64,000 nt of DNA from Amycolatopsis sp. FBCC-B4732 (GCF_023008405.1 NZ_CP095376.1:2504001-2568000), one strand, 5' to 3'. Shown: positions 1 to 21,174, numbered from the stretch's first letter. Notes: a model not told the origin generated them from the letters alone. Translations and numbers: made by a program.

Positions 1-1
1 G

Positions 2-12315
<12,314 letters not shown>

Positions 12316-12319
<4 letters not shown>

Positions 12320-13803
12320 CCCGCGGCGACCACTTGCCGGGCCAGGCTGCGGACGGCACCGACCCGGCCGCGCCAACCGGCGGCGCTGCTCGCGGCCACA
12401 GCAGCGACGGCAGCGGTTCCGGTGTCGCACCTGACCGCGCCGCTGGCGATCGCGGCCGCCAGCCGACCCAGCCTCGCCTCGGGGACAGCGGCCGCACCGC
12501 GGGCGCCGGTGGTGGCGCGACCGCCGGCGTCGGTGGTGCGGGCGATCGTGGCCGGTCGTCGGTCCCCGTCCGGCTCGGGGGGAACCGGGACTACCGGCTG
12601 CTCTGGACCGGGCAGGTCGTCTCCGAAGCCGGGTTCAGCACCACCATGATCGCGTTCCCCCTGCTCGTGCTGGCGCTGACCGGCTCCGCCGCGCAATCAG
12701 GTCTCGTCGTCGGTGCGGTCGCGATCGCGCAGCTCGTCGCGGGGCTGCCCGCCGGGGCGCTGGTCGATCGGTGGCCGCGCAAGCTGGTCATGCTCGCGTG
12801 TGAAGCGGTGCAAGCCGTTGCGGCCGCGGGGCTCGTGCTCGCTCTCTGGTGGGGCGGGGCCGGCGTGGGGCTGCTGGTCGTCGTCGCCGTCGTGATGGGG
12901 GTGTGCCGCGCGCTGTTCGAGCCGGCGGAAGAGGCGAGCCTGCCGCGGCTGGTGGCCGACGAACAGGTGCCGGCCGCGGTCGCGATGAACGCGGCGCGGA
13001 CCAGTGCCGGGCAGCTGTCGGGCACCGCGCTCGGCGGGTTCCTGTTCGCCGTGGGGCGGCTGGTGCCGTTCGCCTTCGACGTGGTCGCGCACGTGTTCGC
13101 GTTCGTGTCGCTGGTGTTCGTGCGGCTGCCGGGCCGTCCCGCGCCGGCCGAGCGGGCGCCCGCGCACCTGGGGCGGGAGATCCTCGAAGGGTTGCGGTGG
13201 GTGTGGCAGCAGCCGCGGCTGCGCGTCACGGTCTTCTGCGTGGTGAGCCTGAACCTGTTCTTCTCCGCCTACTACCTGGTGATCATCGTGCTGGCGAACG
13301 AGCGCGGCGTGCCGTCCGGCGAAATCGGCGTGATGGCGGCGATGCTCGGCGCGGGCGGGATCCTCGGCGCGCTGGCGGCGCCGTACCTGCACCGCAAGCT
13401 CAGCCCGTACGTGCTGATCGCCGGGGTGTTCTGGGCGCTGACGGTGCTGACCCCGCTCGCCGTGTTCGTCCACAGTGGATACGTGATGGGCGCGCTGTTC
13501 GCCGTGATCGCGTTCCTGCCGCCGGCGGCCAACACGACGATCAGCACCTACCAGCTCCTGTTCACCCCCGACCACCTCCGCGGCCGCCTCGGCGGGGTCC
13601 TCGGCGTGACGGGCGGCCTCGCGGCGGCGCTCGGGCCGGCACTGGGCGGCTGGCTGGTGGAGGTCCTCCCCGGCCCGGCGGCGGTCCTGACCTGCGCGGC
13701 CGCCATCGCGGTGGTCACCCTCCTGACGACGTTCAGCGGCACCCTCCGCGGTTTCCCCGCGGTGGCGCAGCTGCGCGAGCTCGAAGAAACCCCCAACCCG
13801 TAA
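12316..13803 (+). CDS. MFS exporter, DHA3/EntS-like, of the NRPS operon
   Basis: This is a major facilitator transporter of about 495 residues, probably the exporter of the peptide made by the upstream NRPS. The GTG start overlaps the NRPS stop as GTGA, which implies translational coupling. No other standard start lies between it and the first membrane segment. The first ~85 residues are an unusual Gly/Ala/Arg-rich, probably disordered extension. The typical MFS core follows: [17 protein letters not shown], a loop-2 motif like [10 protein letters not shown], about twelve hydrophobic segments, and a central loop near residue 290. The closest family by recognition is DHA3 (enterobactin exporter and macrolide efflux type). 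The transported compound is inferred from position only. Confidence 0.9.
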
Positions 13804-13818
13804 CAGAAAGGAACCCCG

Positions 13819-14016
13819 ATGGACGACAACACCACCTTCCAGGTCCTGGTCAACGACGAGGAGCAGTACTCCCTCTGGCCGGCGGACAAGGAGGTACCGG
13901 CGGGCTGGCGCCCGGACGGCACGACGGGCACCCGCCAGGAGTGCATGGACCACGTGGACGAGGTCTGGACGGACATGCGCCCCCGCAGCCTCCGCGACCG
14001 CATGGCGGCGCAGTAG
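13819..14016 (+). CDS. MbtH family NRPS accessory protein
   Basis: This 65-residue protein has the MbtH fold signature: a start like DDNTTFQVLVNDEEQYSLWP, then VPAGW, GTRQECMDHVDEVWTDMRP and a short tail. MbtH proteins bind adenylation domains and help them fold and work, so this one most likely serves the NRPS two genes upstream. It starts at ATG 13819, 15 bases after the transporter stop, with an AGAAAGGA ribosome site. It is the last gene before the strong hairpin at 14081-14121. Its final ~36 bases are repeated imperfectly just downstream. Confidence 0.97.
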   Translation: MDDNTTFQVLVNDEEQYSLWPADKEVPAGWRPDGTTGTRQECMDHVDEVWTDMRPRSLRDRMAAQ

Positions 14017-14080
14017 CCGGACGGCTTGGCGGCCGGCTGACAGCGCCGCGACCGTGCGGCGGCGCAGTAGCCCGACAGCT
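13991..14080 (+). repeat. Imperfect duplication of the 3' end of the MbtH gene
   Basis: The last ~26 bases of the MbtH gene and ~10 bases beyond (13991-14026) recur 54 bases later (14045-14080). About 30 of 36 positions match, including the shared GGCGGCGCAGTAGCC core with the stop codon. The second copy is not part of a longer gene. It resembles, on a smaller scale, the gene-end duplications at 15483-16260 and 37070-37440. Confidence 0.55.
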
Positions 14081-14121
14081 CCGGCCGGGGCGGTTCCCGA
14101 GGTGGGGACCGCCCCGGCCGG
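14081..14121 (+). terminator. Strong hairpin terminator of the NRPS operon
   Basis: A perfect 14-bp inverted repeat, CCGGCCGGGGCGGT with its complement, spans 14081-14094 and 14108-14121. The 13-base loop can add four more pairs (TCCC with GGGG, one of them G-U). A short TTT follows. Its place 65 bases after the MbtH stop makes it the likely end of the NRPS-MFS-MbtH transcript. The remaining ~220 bases up to the TIR gene hold no gene. They contain an inverted repeat GAATCG-N8-CGATTC at 14269-14288 and a TAAACT element near 14304 that may belong to the TIR gene promoter. Confidence 0.8.
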
Positions 14122-14345
14122 TTTGCCACGCCGCCGGCCCGCGCCCGTACTTCGGCGGCGAGCCGACCGGGGCGAACCCGGCGCCGTCGATGAGCCCGCT
14201 GCGGCTGGGCGCGACCCGGCGCGGTCGCGGACTTCCGCCTGTTCGGCCGGGCATCGGGAACCGGCGGTGAATCGTTGTCGACCGATTCCCGGCCGGGCGG
14301 GGTTAAACTGTCCGGCTATCGACCCGTCGCCGGAGGGGGAAAGCC

Positions 14346-15500
14346 ATGCCCGCCGTCTTCATTTCGCACTCGTCGGCGAACAAGACGTTCGTCAAGCGCC
14401 TGGCGATGGACCTGGCCCAGCGCGGTTTCGAAGTGTGGTACGACGAATGGCGCCTGGACGTCGGCGCCCGGCTGACCGAGACGATCCGCGCGAGCCTGGG
14501 TGCGTCGTCCTTCGTGCTGGTGGCCATGTCGGCCGAGATGCTGGCGTCGGACTGGGTGAAGCGGGAGATCGACCAGGCCCTCGAAATCGAGCGCACCGAA
14601 TAGCGGGACATCATCCTGCCGGTACGGTTGGACGATTCCGAACTCCCCGCCAGTCTCGCCGACCGGTTGTACGCGGATTTCTCCCAGGGCGGTTATTTGC
14701 CTTCACTGCAGACGTTGTGCACCCAATTGCACCGGCAGCTCGACGGGCTCCCGGCCGGCCTCGAGCCGCACCGGGAAATCATCCCGCTGTTCGTCACCCG
14801 CGAGGTCGACCTCGACGTCGTCCAGCTCGAAGAGCGCGTCGGCCAGCTGGTGGCCCGCCACGGGACCGGGTACCCGGTCGACGCGACCCAGTTCCGGCTG
14901 CCCGACGAGCCGGAGTACCGGATGCTGCGGCGCCGGATGCTCGACCGGCTGGAGAACCTGAAGGAGGACCCGTACTACACGGCGGACTTCGCGATCGACT
15001 TCCGCCACCGCTACGCGGCCGTGCTGCGGGACGAAGAAGCGTTGCTGCGCAACCTGGCCACACTGGTGACCCGGCGCGGCATCGCCGGTGGCCGCTTCGC
15101 GTTCGCGACCGAGTCGTACCGCTGGTACTGGAAGCTGATGCGCACCCGGATCTTGTCGGCGCTCTGCACGATGCAGAACCCCGACCTGCCGAAGTCCGAC
15201 CAGGTCGGCTACGACGCGACCCGGATGGACAGCCGCACGGAGGCCGTCTACGGCGTCGCCCGGACGGCGGGGGTCCACGTCATCGACCCGGCCACGCACG
15301 ACTACTACTCGGTCGACATCGACGCGGCCTCCGGCCTGGTCCGCGACTGGGAGAGCACGTACTACGCGGGCCCGGAACGGCTGATGGCGTCGGGGGAGAT
15401 GGACATGCTCGCCAAGTGGGTCATCCCGCAGGCCCTGGCTCAGGAGGGCAAGTTCGAACACTGGGACGCGGCCGACAGGCTGCTGATCGGCCTCCGCTGA
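14346..15500 (+). pseudogene. TIR-domain protein gene interrupted by an in-frame amber codon
   Basis: The gene starts at ATG 14346 behind a GGAGGGGGA ribosome site. It encodes a TIR domain: VFISHSSANKTFVKRLA, then RGFEVWYDEW, ending in SDWVKREIDQAL, whose glutamate matches the catalytic residue of bacterial TIR NADases. A TAG at 14601-14603 stops the frame after 85 residues, in the middle of the fold. The same frame continues without further stops to 15500 with the expected rest of the TIR domain (RDIILPVRLDDSELP, then ADF) and a ~250-residue C-terminal domain I do not recognise. The downstream half (open from 14604; TTG at 14628 is the first possible start) has no convincing ribosome site. 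It is either a broken gene, a sequencing error, or read through at low level. Intact TIR proteins of this kind usually act in anti-phage or stress signalling. Confidence 0.8.
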
Positions 15501-16260
15501 GCGCCTACGCCGCCGCGGTGGCGGCCGCCCGGATCGGTGGCGGGTCGGGTTTCGCAGGTCGCCGGTTGGGGGCCGCGGGAGGGCTGCGGCGCGGATTGGC
15601 GCAGCCCTGGCGATCGAGAGGTCCGGCGCGTGGATCGCCGGCGGTCGTGGTGCGGCGCCCGCTGATCGGCCTCCGCTGAGCGCCTACGCCGCCGCGGTGG
15701 CGGCCGCCCGGACGGGTGGCGGGTCGGGTTTCGCAGGTCGCCGGTTGGGGGCCGCGGGAGGGCTGCGGCGCGGATTGGCGCAGCCCTGGCGATCGAGAGG
15801 TCCGGCGTGTGGATCGCTGGGGCGGCGGTCGTGGTGCGGCGTCCGCTGATCGGCCTCCGCTGAGCGCCTACGCCGCCGCGGTGGCGGCCGCCCGGACGGG
15901 TGGCGGGTCGGGTTTCGCAGGTCGCCGGTTGGGGGCCGCGGGAGGGCTGCGGCGCGGATTGGCGCAGCCCTGGCGATCGAGAGGTCCGGCGTGTGGATCG
16001 CTGGGGCGGCGGTCGTGGTGCGGCGCCCGCTGATCGGCCTCCGCTGAGCGCCTACGCCGCCGCGGTGGCGGCCGCCCGGACGGGTGGCGGGTCGGGTTTC
16101 GCAGGTCGCCGGTTGCGGGCCGCGGGAGGGCTGCGGCGCGGATTGGCGCAGCCCTGGCGATCGAGAGGTCCGGCGCGCCGATCGCTGGGGCGGCGGTCGT
16201 GGTGCGGCGCCCGCGTCGGGCACCGGGTCCCTACGCCGCCGCGGTGGCGGCCGCCCGGAC
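15483..16260. repeat. Four ~184-bp tandem repeats made of a convergent gene junction
   Basis: The 730 bases between the TIR gene stop and the LysR stop contain no gene. They are four head-to-tail copies of one unit, beginning at 15483 (179 bp), 15662 (184 bp), 15846 (184 bp) and 16030 (~184 bp), plus a partial copy ending in the LysR gene. Each unit starts with the last codons and stop of the TIR gene (CTGATCGGCCTCCGCTGA). About ten bases on, it has the stop and last codons of the LysR gene (CTACGCCGCCGCGGTGGC). The rest is ~130 bp of spacer. Copies differ at only a few positions, and the first lacks five bases. Short frames inside it are by-products of the repeat. Confidence 0.93.
15580..15608. 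terminator. Hairpin in each tandem repeat, probable two-way terminator
   Basis: AGGGCTGCG (15580-15588) and its perfect complement CGCAGCCCT (15600-15608) enclose an 11-base loop. The same hairpin recurs at about 15759-15787, 15943-15971 and 16127-16155, once per repeat. It sits between two convergent genes, so a bidirectional terminator is the simplest reading. There is no U-tract. Confidence 0.5.
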
Positions 16261-17130
16261 CACCAGGTCCCGCAGGTACCGGTGCTCGGGGTCGTCGTCG
16301 TGGATGGGGTGCCACCACATCGCCTCGACCAGCTCGCCCGCGTCGAACGGGCACGGCAGCACGCGGATCCCCGACGACGGCGGGATCCGCCCGGCCAGGC
16401 GGCGCTGCAGCAGCGCGATCCGGTCCGAACCCGCCACGAGACCGGGAATGGTCAGGAACGTCTCCGTGACGATCTGCACCCGCGGCTCGATCCCGAGCGT
16501 GCGCAGGCGGCGCGCGGCCGGTGTCGACGCCGTCGGGCCGTGGTAGGTCACCACCCACGGGAGCGTCTCGAGCTGCTCGATCGTCAGCCGGTCGCCGACG
16601 GCGGCGTTGGTGGTCGCGACCAGGCAGACCCACTCGTCGCGGTAGAGGTCCTGATGGGGGAGTTCGGCGAGCAGGAAGCCGTGGGGGAGGACCAGCAAAT
16701 CGGCGTTCACCAGCACCTGGGGCGCGTCGTCGACCGTCTCCGGGATGTTCGGCACGAACCGCAGCCGGGCGCCCGGGGCCTCCTCGGCGAGCAGGCGAGC
16801 GATCGTGTCGCCCAGAACCGCGATCGTGTAGTCGCTGATCAGGAGCTTGAACTCGCGGGTGGACGAGCCCGGGTCGAAGTCGGGGGCCGCCGCGAAGACG
16901 CGTTCGACGCCCGGGAGTGCCGTCTGGACGCGCTCCTTCACGCGGATGGCCAGCGGCGTCAGCCGGTACTGGTTGCCCGTCCTGGCCAGCAGCTCGTCGC
17001 CGAAGTGGCGGCGCAGCCGCGCGAGCTGCGCCGAGACCGCCGGCTGGCTCAGGCCCAGCCGCTCGGCCGCGCGCGACACGCTGCGCTCGCGCAGCAGCGC
17101 GTCCAGGGTGACGAGGAGGTTGAGATCCAC
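16231..17130 (-). CDS. LysR-family transcriptional regulator
   Basis: This is a 299-residue LysR-type regulator. The N-terminus, DLNLLVTLDALLRERSVSRA, with the helix-turn-helix LGLSQPAVSAQLARLRRHFGD, is classic for the family, and an effector-binding domain follows. GTG 17130 gives the usual MDLNLL start; GTG codons at 17145 and 17148 are alternatives. The gene is divergent from the aromatic-catabolism operon that starts at 17213, 82 bases away. LysR regulators usually control their divergent neighbour and themselves, with a pathway compound as co-inducer. Its 3' end (residues RAAATAAA and stop) is copied in each of the downstream tandem repeats. Confidence 0.93.
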   Translation of the reverse strand: MDLNLLVTLDALLRERSVSRAAERLGLSQPAVSAQLARLRRHFGDELLARTGNQYRLTPLAIRVKERVQTALPGVERVFAAAPDFDPGSSTREFKLLISDYTIAVLGDTIARLLAEEAPGARLRFVPNIPETVDDAPQVLVNADLLVLPHGFLLAELPHQDLYRDEWVCLVATTNAAVGDRLTIEQLETLPWVVTYHGPTASTPAARRLRTLGIEPRVQIVTETFLTIPGLVAGSDRIALLQRRLAGRIPPSSGIRVLPCPFDAGELVEAMWWHPIHDDDPEHRYLRDLVVRAAATAAA

Positions 17131-17150
17131 TCCGCCACTATCCACCACGC

Positions 17151-17192
17151 TGATACTCCGTATCAACGATTTCGTCTTCCTGAATACTCCGT
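17151..17192. promoter_or_regulatory. Probable LysR operator
   Basis: A perfect dyad, TGATAC-TCC-GTATCA, lies at 17151-17165. Its half ATACTCCGT is repeated at 17184-17192, exactly 31 bp (about three turns) from the first copy. This pair of a strong palindromic site and a weaker half site between divergent genes fits the recognition and activation sites of LysR regulators. Confidence 0.6.
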
Positions 17193-17212
17193 GGCTGCCC
17201 GAGAGTGAACGG

Positions 17213-18172
17213 GTGGATCGCACCGACCCCGAAAGCGCCATCGCCGCCGCTGCCGCCCGCTGTTCCAACCGCGGCCGGTGGGGCGACGACGACGTGCTCG
17301 GCACCCTGAACTTCCTCGACGACGCCAAACGCCGTGCGGGCGCCGCGCTCGTCCGCCGGGGCGCGAGCTTCTCGCTCGCCCAGACCTTCGACGCCGATGG
17401 CCCGCAACGGGGCTGGCGCCGCCGGACCAACCCCGTGCACACGATGCTGGACACCGGCGTCGACGCCGAGCGCGGCACCCAGGGCTTCCCGCACGGCCTC
17501 GGCGGCGCCGACGACGTCGTCTTCATGCCGCTGCAGGCCTCGACCCAGTGGGACGGCCTCGGCCACATCTTCGACCACGGCGTCGCCTACAACGGCCGCC
17601 GGGCCGGGGACGTCGTGACCAGCGAAGGCGACCGCGTCACCGGCATCGAGACCACCGCCGGGCGGATCGCCGGCCGCGGGGTGCTGCTCGACGTCGGCCG
17701 CGCGCTCGGGGACGGTGAACTGCCGGACGGCTTCGCGATCACCGCCGAGCACCTCGACGCGACGATCGCCGCGCAGGGCGAGACCGCGCGCGTCGGCCGG
17801 GGCGACCTGCTGCTGGTGCGGACCGGCCGGCTCGCCCGCGCCCGGCGCGAAGGCTGGGGCGACTACGCCGGCGGCGACTCGCCCGGGTTGTCGTTCACCA
17901 CCGCGGACTGGCTGCACCGCACGGAGATCGCCGGGATCGCGACCGACACCTGGGGGTTCGAGGTGCGGCCCAACGAGTTCGACGTCGCCTTCCAGCCGCT
18001 GCACCAGGTCGTCATCCCGCACGTCGGGCTGTTCCTCGGCGAGATGTGGGACCTCGACGCGCTGGCGGCCGACTGCGCCGCCGACGGCGTCTTCGAGTTC
18101 TGGCTGACCGCCGCACCCCTGCCGGTGACCGGGGCCGTCGGCGCCCCGGTCGCGCCGATCGCCGTCAAGTAG
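17213..18172 (+). CDS. Cyclase-family (kynurenine formamidase-like) hydrolase
   Basis: This 319-residue protein belongs to the cyclase family (PF04199), metal-dependent hydrolases related to kynurenine formamidase and isatin hydrolase. The metal-binding stretch reads ASTQWDGLGHIFDHG where classic members have HTGTHxDxxxH. The first histidines are replaced, and Gln-Trp-Asp and a later His are kept, as in a subgroup of actinobacterial members. The GTG at 17213 is the first start in frame after the operator region; no strong ribosome site is visible. It is the first gene of the five-gene operon and may open a ring or hydrolyse an amide or lactone intermediate. The exact reaction is unknown. Confidence 0.82.
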   Translation: MDRTDPESAIAAAAARCSNRGRWGDDDVLGTLNFLDDAKRRAGAALVRRGASFSLAQTFDADGPQRGWRRRTNPVHTMLDTGVDAERGTQGFPHGLGGADDVVFMPLQASTQWDGLGHIFDHGVAYNGRRAGDVVTSEGDRVTGIETTAGRIAGRGVLLDVGRALGDGELPDGFAITAEHLDATIAAQGETARVGRGDLLLVRTGRLARARREGWGDYAGGDSPGLSFTTADWLHRTEIAGIATDTWGFEVRPNEFDVAFQPLHQVVIPHVGLFLGEMWDLDALAADCAADGVFEFWLTAAPLPVTGAVGAPVAPIAVK

Positions 18173-18181
18173 GAGGCCGCC

Positions 18182-19297
18182 ATGCCCGCCGTGAACACCG
18201 TCCTCGTGGTCGGCGCCGGCCTCGCCGGGACCGGCACCGCGATCCTGCTCGCCTCCCGCGGCGTCGCCGTCGACCTCGTCGAAACCCGGCCCGCGATCGG
18301 CGCCGGGGGATCGGGCATCACCTTGCAGGGCAACGCCTTGCGCGTGCTGCGCGACCTCGGCGTGTGGCCCGCCGTGCGGGCCGGGGGCTACTGCTTCGAC
18401 AGCCTGGGCCTGCGCGCGCCGGACGGCACCCTGCTGGCCGAGTTCCCCGACGCCCGCACCGGCGGCCCGGACCTGCCCGCGACGCTGGGGATGCCGCGGC
18501 CCGCGCTCGCCCGCGTCCTCGGGGACCGAGCCCGCGAGGCGGGCGCGAAGATCCGCTTCGGGCTGTCGCCGACCGAGCTCACCGAGGACGGCGACGTCAC
18601 CTTCTCGGACGGCTCGACCGGCCGCTACGACCTGGTCGTCGGCGCCGACGGGATCCGCTCCGCGACGCGCGGGCTGCTCGGCATCGACGCCCGGACCCGC
18701 GCGACCGGGATGGGGATCTGGCGCGCGTTCGGCCCGCGGCCGGCGTCGGTGACGCGGACGGACCTCTGCTACGGCGGCCCGTGCTACATCGCCGGCTACT
18801 GCCCGACCGGCGAGGATTCGCTGTACGCCTACGTCGTCGAAAAGGCCCGGAACCGGAGTTTCCTGACCCCGGAGCAGCGGCTCGCGACCCTGCGGGACCT
18901 CGCGGCGGGCTACCACGGTCCGTGGGACGAGATCCGCGAGACGCTCGTCGACCCGGCCCGCGTGAACTACACGTGGTTTGAGACCCACGTCGTCCCGCCG
19001 CCGTGGCACCGCGGCCGCGTCGTGCTCATCGGTGACGCCGCGCACGCCTGCCCGCCGACGCTGGCCCAAGGCGGCGCGCAGGCCCTCGAAGACGCCGCGG
19101 TGCTCGCCGAGCTCCTGCTCGCCGCCGACGCGCTCGACGACGACCTGCTGGCCGCGTTCACCGCCCGCCGGTACGGCCGCGCGCGGGCCGTCGTCGACGC
19201 CTCGAACCAGCTCGGCCAGTGGCTGCTCGACGGCGACCGCGGGGACGTCCCCGGCCTGATGCGCGAGATCGCCACCCTCGTCACCCCACCCGCCTGA
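18182..19297 (+). CDS. FAD-dependent aromatic-ring monooxygenase
   Basis: This is a 371-residue single-component flavoprotein hydroxylase of the p-hydroxybenzoate hydroxylase fold. It shows VLVVGAGLAGTGTAILLASRG at the N-terminus (FAD ADP site), GADGIRSATR in the middle, and GDAAHACPPTLAQGGAQALED near residue 285 (FAD ribityl site). An AGGAGG ribosome site overlaps the stop of the cyclase gene and the ATG follows six bases later. In this operon it should hydroxylate the aromatic or heteroaromatic substrate with NAD(P)H and oxygen to give a diol for the dioxygenase encoded next. The substrate is not identifiable from sequence alone. Confidence 0.92.
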   Translation: MPAVNTVLVVGAGLAGTGTAILLASRGVAVDLVETRPAIGAGGSGITLQGNALRVLRDLGVWPAVRAGGYCFDSLGLRAPDGTLLAEFPDARTGGPDLPATLGMPRPALARVLGDRAREAGAKIRFGLSPTELTEDGDVTFSDGSTGRYDLVVGADGIRSATRGLLGIDARTRATGMGIWRAFGPRPASVTRTDLCYGGPCYIAGYCPTGEDSLYAYVVEKARNRSFLTPEQRLATLRDLAAGYHGPWDEIRETLVDPARVNYTWFETHVVPPPWHRGRVVLIGDAAHACPPTLAQGGAQALEDAAVLAELLLAADALDDDLLAAFTARRYGRARAVVDASNQLGQWLLDGDRGDVPGLMREIATLVTPPA

Positions 19298-19306
19298 GAG
19301 GAACCC

Positions 19307-20233
19307 ATGATCACCCACCTGCGCCACGTCGACCTCGCCGTGCCCGACCTGGCCCGGCAGCGGGACTTCTTCACCGGCGCCTGGGGGCTGTCCGCCGAGC
19401 ACACCGACTCGGGGATCGCCTTCCTCGCCGCCGAAGGCTCGCCGGAGCAGTACGTCGTCCGGCTCCGCGAGGCGGCCGACAAGCGCATCGACCTCGTCGC
19501 GTTCGGGGTGGCCTCGGTGTCCGATGTGGACACGCTGGCGGAGCGTCTCGCCGTCGCCGGCGTCACCTTGGTCTCCGAGCCGGGCGGCATGACCACGCCC
19601 GGCGGCGGCTACGGGTTCCGGTTCTTCGACAACGAGGGCCGCACGATCGAGATCAGCGCCGACGTCGCCGTGCGCCGGCACCGCAGGATCGAAGCGGGCG
19701 AGCACATCCCGGTCCGGCTGTCCCACGTCGTCCTCAACTCCGCGAACCCCGAGGAGACCCGCGCCTTCTACGAGAAGCACCTCGGGTTCCGGCTTTCGGA
19801 CATCCTGATGCACCCGCGGATGGGTGAGATGATGTGGTTCCTGCGCATCAACTCCTGGCACCACAGCCTCGCCATCGCGCGCGGCCCGCACCCGTCGCTG
19901 CACCACGCGTCCTTCGAGCTGCGCGGGCTCGACGAGTACATGCGCGGCACCGGGAAGCTGCTGCGCGCGGGCGTCGAGAAGATCTGGGGCCCGGGCCGGC
20001 ACCTGGCCGGCAACAACACCTTCTCCTACTTCCTCGACCCGCACGGCAACACCGTCGAGTACACGACCGAGCTGGAGCTGGTCGACGAGGACGCCTGGCA
20101 CCCGCACCTCTACGACTTCAGCGACCCCGCGGTGAGCGACCAGTGGGGCACGGCGAACGCGATGGACGAGTTCGTCGCCCGCAAGTCGTTCAACGACCCG
20201 GACCGGGGCCTGTTCCTCGCGCCGCCGGTCTGA
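19307..20233 (+). CDS. Type I extradiol ring-cleavage dioxygenase (VOC fold)
   Basis: This 308-residue protein has two glyoxalase/VOC repeats. The N-terminal one starts THLRHVDLAVPDL and the C-terminal one carries the iron ligands: His in RLSHVVLNS, His in LHHASFEL and Glu in NTVEYTTE. This is the BphC-type set, so the enzyme probably cleaves a catechol-like ring beside the hydroxyl pair. The gene starts nine bases after the hydroxylase with a GAGAGGAA site and ends three bases before the FAA hydrolase start, so the genes are co-transcribed. The length is that of the two-domain family. Confidence 0.92.
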   Translation: MITHLRHVDLAVPDLARQRDFFTGAWGLSAEHTDSGIAFLAAEGSPEQYVVRLREAADKRIDLVAFGVASVSDVDTLAERLAVAGVTLVSEPGGMTTPGGGYGFRFFDNEGRTIEISADVAVRRHRRIEAGEHIPVRLSHVVLNSANPEETRAFYEKHLGFRLSDILMHPRMGEMMWFLRINSWHHSLAIARGPHPSLHHASFELRGLDEYMRGTGKLLRAGVEKIWGPGRHLAGNNTFSYFLDPHGNTVEYTTELELVDEDAWHPHLYDFSDPAVSDQWGTANAMDEFVARKSFNDPDRGLFLAPPV

Positions 20234-20236
20234 GCC

Positions 20237-21163
20237 GTGCGCTTCGCCACCTACCGCCACGACGGCGGCACGCACGCCGGAGTCGTCGCCGGCGACGGAC
20301 TCCACCCGCTGCCCGAAGGCACCACCGTCCTGGGGCTCGTCCGAACAGGACTGCCCACCGCCCTGGCACTGGGGGAGCACGCGTTGGGCGCGCCCGCGGT
20401 GCCGATCGAGCGGGTCCGGCTGCTGCCGCCGCTGGACCCGCCGACCGTGCGCGACTTCGTCACCTTCGAAGCGCACGTCGAAGGGATCGCCGGCGGCGTC
20501 GTGCCGGAGTGGTACGAGGCCCCGACGTTCTACTTCACCAACCCGTACGCGCTCGTCGGCGCCCACGACGACGTGCCGGTGCCACCGGGCTCGCGGGCGT
20601 TCGACTTCGAGCTGGAAGTCGCCGCGGTGGTCGGCCGCGACGGCTCGTCGCTGACCCCGGCCGAGGCGCGCGACGCGATCTTCGGTTACACGATCCTCAA
20701 CGACTGGTCCGCGCGGGACCTGCAGCGCCGCGAGATGAAGGTCAACCTGGGGCCCGCCAAGGGAAAGGACTCCGCGACGACGCTGGGGCCGTGGCTGGTC
20801 ACCGCCGACGAGCTGGCGCCGTTCCACGACGCCGAAGGCTTCCTGACGCTGGAGATGCGGGTGTCGGTCAACGGAACCGAAGTCGGCCGTGACTCGCTGG
20901 CCCACATGGGCTGGCCGTTCGAAGACCTCGTTTCCTACGCCTCGCGCGGCACGTGGGTCCGTGCCGGCGACGTGCTCGGCTCGGGCACCTGCGGCAACGG
21001 CGGCTGCCTCGCCGAACTGTGGGGCCGTGGCCGGGAGGTCCCGCCGCTCGCACCCGGCGACGTCGTCGAGATGACCGTCGACGGGCTGGGCACGATCCGC
21101 AACACCGTCGTCGCCGGCCCCGACCTGCCACCCGTCGCGCCCGCGCGGCGGCGAACCTCCTGA
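20237..21163 (+). CDS. Fumarylacetoacetate hydrolase family protein
   Basis: This is a 308-residue FAH-family enzyme. The metal and active-site motifs are present: FEAHVEGI, FDFELEVAAVVGRDG and GYTILNDWSARDLQ. FAH-family members hydrate or hydrolyse acylpyruvate-type products of ring cleavage, which suits the place after an extradiol dioxygenase. The start is GTG at 20237, three bases after the preceding stop. The next gene begins 11 bases after its end. Whether it acts as a hydratase, decarboxylase or C-C hydrolase cannot be told here. Confidence 0.9.
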   Translation: MRFATYRHDGGTHAGVVAGDGLHPLPEGTTVLGLVRTGLPTALALGEHALGAPAVPIERVRLLPPLDPPTVRDFVTFEAHVEGIAGGVVPEWYEAPTFYFTNPYALVGAHDDVPVPPGSRAFDFELEVAAVVGRDGSSLTPAEARDAIFGYTILNDWSARDLQRREMKVNLGPAKGKDSATTLGPWLVTADELAPFHDAEGFLTLEMRVSVNGTEVGRDSLAHMGWPFEDLVSYASRGTWVRAGDVLGSGTCGNGGCLAELWGRGREVPPLAPGDVVEMTVDGLGTIRNTVVAGPDLPPVAPARRRTS

Positions 21164-21174
21164 AAGGACAGTCC

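Noticed and set aside
15483-16230. CRISPR array
   Set aside because: The repeat units are contiguous ~184-bp copies with no unique spacers and contain gene ends.
15684-16469. Several 100-190 residue frames inside the tandem repeats
   Set aside because: They are translations of the repeat unit in different frames, share no family signature and start inside repeat copies.
17138-20905. Long minus-strand frame of over 1200 residues opposite the catabolic operon
   Set aside because: It is an antisense shadow typical of GC-rich DNA; the plus-strand genes have clear domains, ribosome sites and spacing.
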